Positions 20,791 to 23,458 of a stretch of 23,458 bases of DNA are shown here, one piece after another; position 1 is the stretch's first letter, and each line of letters starts with the position of its first letter. The notes below the pieces were generated by a model. It saw nothing but the letters and a program-made list of their open reading frames with translations. It made no database searches and was not told where the DNA came from. This DNA is from an uncultured Mediterranea sp. (lineage in GTDB: Bacteria; Bacteroidota; Bacteroidia; Bacteroidales; Bacteroidaceae). A program made the position numbers and the translations under genes. The stretch spans positions 1 to 23,458 of the forward strand of contig CAMGAL010000006.1 in NCBI GenBank assembly GCA_946007445.1, given 5' to 3'.

Positions 20791-21492
20791 CTAACGGACG
20801 GCCAGCAGCTCCCGCAACTCCTTGATGCCCTCGGAGGCACCTTTGCGGATGACGTGCACCGGACGGAGGCTGTGCGTCTCCACCGGCTTGGGGTCAATCA
20901 GATACACTTCGGCCTCTGCAGGCGCATAGTGCAGCAAGCCGGCAGCGGGATAGACATTGAGCGAGGTGCCCACGATGACCAGCACGTCGGCCTGCTCCAC
21001 ATACGCGATGGCCGTCTCTATCTCGGGCACGGCCTCGCCAAACCACACGATGAAGGGGCGCAGCTGGCTGCCATCTCCGGCCTGGTCGCCCAAGCGGAAG
21101 TCATAGTCGTCGGGCAGCGTCTGTATGTAGCGCGGGTCGTTGGAGTCGCGACTGGAGCAACCCTTGGTCAGCTCGCCATGCAGGTGGATGACGTTCGAGC
21201 TGCCCGCCCGCTCATGCAGGTTGTCCACATTCTGGGTCACCACCTGCACGTTGTAGTCGGCCTCCAGGGCGGCGATGCCCAGATGACCGGCATTGGGCTG
21301 CACCTTCCACAACTCATGACGACGCTTGTTGTAGAACTCCAGCACCAGACCCGGATCGCGATAGAAACCCTCAGGCGTAGCCACTTGCTCCACGGGATAG
21401 GTATCCCACAGGCCTCCCGAGTCGCGGAAGGTACTCAGTCCGCTCTCCACACTCATGCCTGCACCACTCAATACGACGAGATTCTTTTTCAT
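20791..21492 (-). CDS. cobB: Sir2 family NAD-dependent protein deacylase
   Basis: A 233-aa sirtuin removing acyl groups from lysines with NAD. Motifs: GAGMSVESGLSTFRD (NAD binding), TQNVDNLHERAG (Asn88, Asp90), catalytic His105 in IHLHGEL, and VIVGTSLNVYPAAGLL. Tyr54 and Arg57 in LEFYNKRR form the Y-x-x-R pair which, in class III sirtuins such as E. coli CobB and SIRT5, allows desuccinylation. The four zinc-binding cysteines usual in the family are absent: only Cys112 is present. The start at 21492 (MKKNLVVLSGAG) was preferred over 21561 because the -7 box at 21538-21545 lies in between. Divergent from the FKBP gene. Confidence 0.93.
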   Translation of the reverse strand: MKKNLVVLSGAGMSVESGLSTFRDSGGLWDTYPVEQVATPEGFYRDPGLVLEFYNKRRHELWKVQPNAGHLGIAALEADYNVQVVTQNVDNLHERAGSSNVIHLHGELTKGCSSRDSNDPRYIQTLPDDYDFRLGDQAGDGSQLRPFIVWFGEAVPEIETAIAYVEQADVLVIVGTSLNVYPAAGLLHYAPAEAEVYLIDPKPVETHSLRPVHVIRKGASEGIKELRELLAVR

Positions 21493-21537
21493 TTGTTTTT
21501 CCTCCCAAATATAACGTTTGATTAGCTTTTTGCCAGG

Positions 21538-21545
21538 CAAAGATA
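21538..21545 (-). promoter_or_regulatory. Sirtuin gene promoter -7 box
   Basis: TATCTTTG on the minus strand matches TAnnTTTG, 45 bp before the ATG at 21492. The nearest TTTG upstream is too close for a -33 element. Confidence 0.5.
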
Positions 21546-21587
21546 CGCACTTGTCCGACAAATAAGAAAAATTAAATGCTTAAAAGT

Positions 21588-21617
21588 GAAATCATTCAAA
21601 GAAAAGACGTACTTTTG
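21588..21617 (+). promoter_or_regulatory. Promoter of the FKBP pair
   Basis: TG (21588-21589), 20 bp, TACTTTTG (21610-21617), 25 bp before the ATG at 21643. It probably drives both FKBP genes. Confidence 0.55.
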
Positions 21618-21642
21618 CCGCTTCAAAAAACAGACAGTAAAC

Positions 21643-22236
21643 ATGGATAAATTCAGTTATGCGATTGGCCTGGGCATAGGCCAGAACCTGGCCAGCATGG
21701 GCGCCCGTGGCTTGGTAGTGGAAGATTTCGCCCAAGCAGTGAGTGATGTCATCAACGGCCAAGCAACCGCCATCAGCCATGCGGAGGCACGCGACATCGT
21801 GAACAAGTACTTCGAAGAGATGGAGCAGAAGATGAACGCCGAGAACATCGAGAAGGGCAAGAAGTTCCTGGAAGAGAACAAGAAGCGTCCGGGTGTCGTC
21901 ACCCTGCCCAGCGGCCTGCAATACGAGGTCATCAACGAAGGCAAGGTGGGCACCTACGCCAAGGCCACCGACCAGGTACAGTGCCACTACGAAGGCACAC
22001 TGATAGACGGCACGCTGTTCGACAGCTCCATCCGTCGCGGACAACCGGCCACCTTCGGCGTAAGTCAGGTGATTCCCGGCTGGGTAGAGGCTCTGCAGCT
22101 CATGCCCGAAGGAGCCAAGTGGAAGCTCTTCATCCCCAGCGAACTGGCATACGGAGCACAGGGCGCGGGCGAGATGATTCCTCCCCACAGCACCTTGGTG
22201 TTTGAAGTAGAATTGTTGAAAGTGTTACATAAATAA
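21643..22236 (+). CDS. FKBP-type peptidyl-prolyl cis-trans isomerase (FklB-like, cytoplasmic)
   Basis: A 197-aa protein that isomerises X-Pro bonds and aids folding. An N-terminal helical dimerisation-like domain (about 1-80, including SYAIGLGIGQNL and FAQAVSDVINGQ) is joined by a charged helix (EEMEQKMNAENIEKGKKFLE) to a C-terminal FKBP domain from about 90. That domain has GLQYEVINEG, VQCHYEGTLIDGTLFDSS, the active-site-like FGVSQVIPGWVEALQLMPEG and the closing IPSELAYGAQGAG...STLVFEVELL. There is no signal peptide. The start at 21643 matches the family and lies after the -7 box. The next gene, an FKBP lipoprotein, begins 16 bp later. Confidence 0.94.
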   Translation: MDKFSYAIGLGIGQNLASMGARGLVVEDFAQAVSDVINGQATAISHAEARDIVNKYFEEMEQKMNAENIEKGKKFLEENKKRPGVVTLPSGLQYEVINEGKVGTYAKATDQVQCHYEGTLIDGTLFDSSIRRGQPATFGVSQVIPGWVEALQLMPEGAKWKLFIPSELAYGAQGAGEMIPPHSTLVFEVELLKVLHK

Positions 22237-22252
22237 AAAAGTTAAAAGCAAA

Positions 22253-23137
22253 ATGAAAAAGTTTACAATGATGGTGGCTCTGGCAGCCGCCGCAGGACTG
22301 GCATCATGCACAGCCCAAAGCCCCAAGGGCAACCTGAAGACCGACGTTGACTCTCTCTCCTATGCCATCGGCATGGCACGTACAGAGGGTCTGGAGCAGT
22401 ATCTGGCTCAGATGGGTATCGACTCCACCAAGATGGCTACGTTCCTGAAGGGATTCAACGACGGTGCCGCCAAGACCAGCGAAGAAGACCTGGCCTATAT
22501 GGAAGGTATGCGCATCGGCCAGATGGTCAGCAAGCAGTGGGTAGAAGGATTCACACAGCAGGTATTCGGCGACGACTCCACCAAGACCATGAGCCGCGAG
22601 AACATGCTGGCCGGATTCGTGGCCGGCGTCATCGGCAAGGGCGGAGCCATGTCGATGGAAGAGGCCCAGAACTACATGCGCACCCAGATGGACGTCATCA
22701 AGGAGAAGGCCAACGCCGAGAAGTGTGCCGACAACAAGGCCGCGGGGGAGAGGTTGCTCGCCGAGAACAAAGACAAGGAAGGCGTAGTGACCACCGAAAG
22801 CGGTCTGCAATACAAGGTACTCGTCAAAGGTACAGGTGCCATCCCCGCCGACTCCAGCACGGTGAAGGTGAACTATCGCGGCACATTGATTGACGGCACA
22901 GAGTTCGACAGCTCATACAGCCGCAAGGACAAGGACGGCAAGCCCACTCCCGCCACCTTCCGTGCCAACCAAGTCATCAAGGGTTGGACCGAAGCCCTCA
23001 CCATGATGCCCGTAGGTTCCAAGTGGGAGCTCTACATCCCGCAGGAATTGGCATACGGCAGCCGCGAGGCAGGAGCCAAGATCAAGCCCTTCTCCGCTTT
23101 GGTATTCGAAGTCGAGCTGGTCAGCATCGAGAAGTAA
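22253..23137 (+). CDS. FKBP-type peptidyl-prolyl cis-trans isomerase lipoprotein
   Basis: A 294-aa envelope folding factor. The lipoprotein signal is MKKFTMMVALAAAAGLASCT with lipobox LASC (acylation at Cys19). Next come an N-terminal FKBP_N helical domain (about 30-165, with DSLSYAIGMARTEGLEQYL and MEGMRIGQMVSKQWVEGF), a helix rich in charge (VIKEKANAEKCADNKAAGERLL), and the FKBP domain from about 180: GLQYKVLVKGTG, VKVNYRGTLIDGTEFDSSY, FRANQVIKGWTEALTMMPVG, IPQELAYGSREAGAKIKPFSALVFEVELV. The architecture resembles Mip/FkpA proteins. Second gene of the FKBP pair, ended by a strong terminator. Confidence 0.95.
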   Translation: MKKFTMMVALAAAAGLASCTAQSPKGNLKTDVDSLSYAIGMARTEGLEQYLAQMGIDSTKMATFLKGFNDGAAKTSEEDLAYMEGMRIGQMVSKQWVEGFTQQVFGDDSTKTMSRENMLAGFVAGVIGKGGAMSMEEAQNYMRTQMDVIKEKANAEKCADNKAAGERLLAENKDKEGVVTTESGLQYKVLVKGTGAIPADSSTVKVNYRGTLIDGTEFDSSYSRKDKDGKPTPATFRANQVIKGWTEALTMMPVGSKWELYIPQELAYGSREAGAKIKPFSALVFEVELVSIEK

Positions 23138-23173
23138 GGCCAAACGGATAAGCCTCCGTACGCCCCATACCAC

Positions 23174-23226
23174 CACTGGCATCCCACGCATATCTTGAAT
23201 CATCGTGGGGTGCCAGTGTCTTTTTT
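23174..23226 (+). terminator. Rho-independent terminator after the FKBP pair
   Basis: A 15-bp stem (23174-23188 with 23204-23218, one wobble pair) with a 15-nt loop, followed by a T-rich tail, TCTTTTTT at 23219-23226. It starts 37 bp after the FKBP lipoprotein stop. Confidence 0.9.
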
Positions 23227-23258
23227 CATCTTTCACGCAAATATTTCTTCCTTTTTCA

Positions 23259-23288
23259 TGGATAAATTAAAATAAAGCGCTACTTTTG
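23259..23288 (+). promoter_or_regulatory. Promoter of the Lrp/AsnC gene
   Basis: TG (23259-23260), 20 bp, TACTTTTG (23281-23288), 43 bp before the ATG at 23332. Same architecture as the FKBP promoter. Confidence 0.55.
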
Positions 23289-23331
23289 CTTACAAATTGA
23301 TAAATCAACGTAGAACATAGCAATTAATATC

Positions 23332-23458
23332 ATGGAAAAGATAGACAATCTTGATCGTCAGATTCTGGAAATCATTTCGCAGAATGCCCGTAAACCATTC
23401 AAAGATGTAGCCGCCGAGTGCGGTGTGACGCGCGCCGCCATCCATCAGCGCGTCCAGC
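23332..23458 (+). CDS. Lrp/AsnC family transcriptional regulator, N-terminal part
   Basis: 42 codons to the window edge: MEKIDNLDRQILEIISQNAR followed by KPFKDVAAECGVTRAAIHQR. This is the standard Lrp/AsnC start (LDRxIL..L..NAR) running into the helix-turn-helix, in which DVAAECGVTRAAIHQRV is the recognition unit. The ligand-binding RAM domain lies outside the window, so the amino acid sensed and the targets cannot be inferred. The start is clear and has a promoter at 23259-23288. Confidence 0.93.
   Translation, partial: MEKIDNLDRQILEIISQNARKPFKDVAAECGVTRAAIHQRVQ

Overview
The window looks like chromosomal DNA of a Bacteroidales bacterium (Bacteroidaceae or a close relative) with a fairly GC-rich genome. 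This rests on GIN/DUF2807 envelope proteins, a PA14-containing GH31 lipoprotein beside a GH95 fucosidase, an AAA_14/DUF4143 ATPase, and repeated promoter -7 boxes of the Bacteroidetes type TAnnTTTG, often with a TTG or TG element about 20 bp upstream. Species cannot be fixed from what I can see.

Layout. 1-2.7 kb, minus strand: the start of hflX (cut by the window edge), an intrinsic terminator, two tandem GIN-domain envelope proteins, a palindromic intergenic element, and a small single-pass membrane protein. 2.8-5.0 kb, plus strand: gpmI (glycolysis), a perfect 28-bp palindrome and a cysteine-rich DUF3109 protein. 5.0-6.9 kb, minus strand: radC, a MIP18/SufT-like Fe-S factor and lpxH (lipid A), the last two behind a promoter that starts inside the end of radC. 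7.0-10.7 kb, plus strand: metA with the acetyl-CoA signature Glu111, an RlhA-like U32 protein, and a membrane protein whose C-terminal zinc ribbon is cut off by an in-frame TGA.

10.8-16.2 kb: a divergent pair of secreted glycosidases, a GH31 lipoprotein closely matching Bacteroides xyloglucan alpha-xylosidases and a GH95 alpha-L-fucosidase, expressed from closely packed divergent promoters. Together they fit side-chain trimming of fucosylated xyloglucan, although no SusC/SusD or endoglucanase is visible. 16.2-20.8 kb: a more AT-rich patch with three 33-bp direct repeats immediately upstream of the promoter of an AAA_14/DUF4143 ATPase, a fucosyltransferase-like gene, a second copy of the 126-130 bp palindromic element, and two adjacent glycosyltransferase genes. 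20.8-23.5 kb: a zinc-cysteine-free CobB-type sirtuin, two tandem FKBP prolyl isomerases (one cytoplasmic, one lipoprotein) closed by a strong terminator, and the start of an Lrp/AsnC regulator.

Most protein-coding content is ordinary for the group. The items that stand out are the 33-bp repeat array joined to the ATPase promoter, the two copies of the structured palindromic element, the in-frame TGA in the zinc-ribbon membrane protein, and the orphan GH31/GH95 pair. I saw no rRNA, tRNA, CRISPR array, insertion sequence or phage gene.
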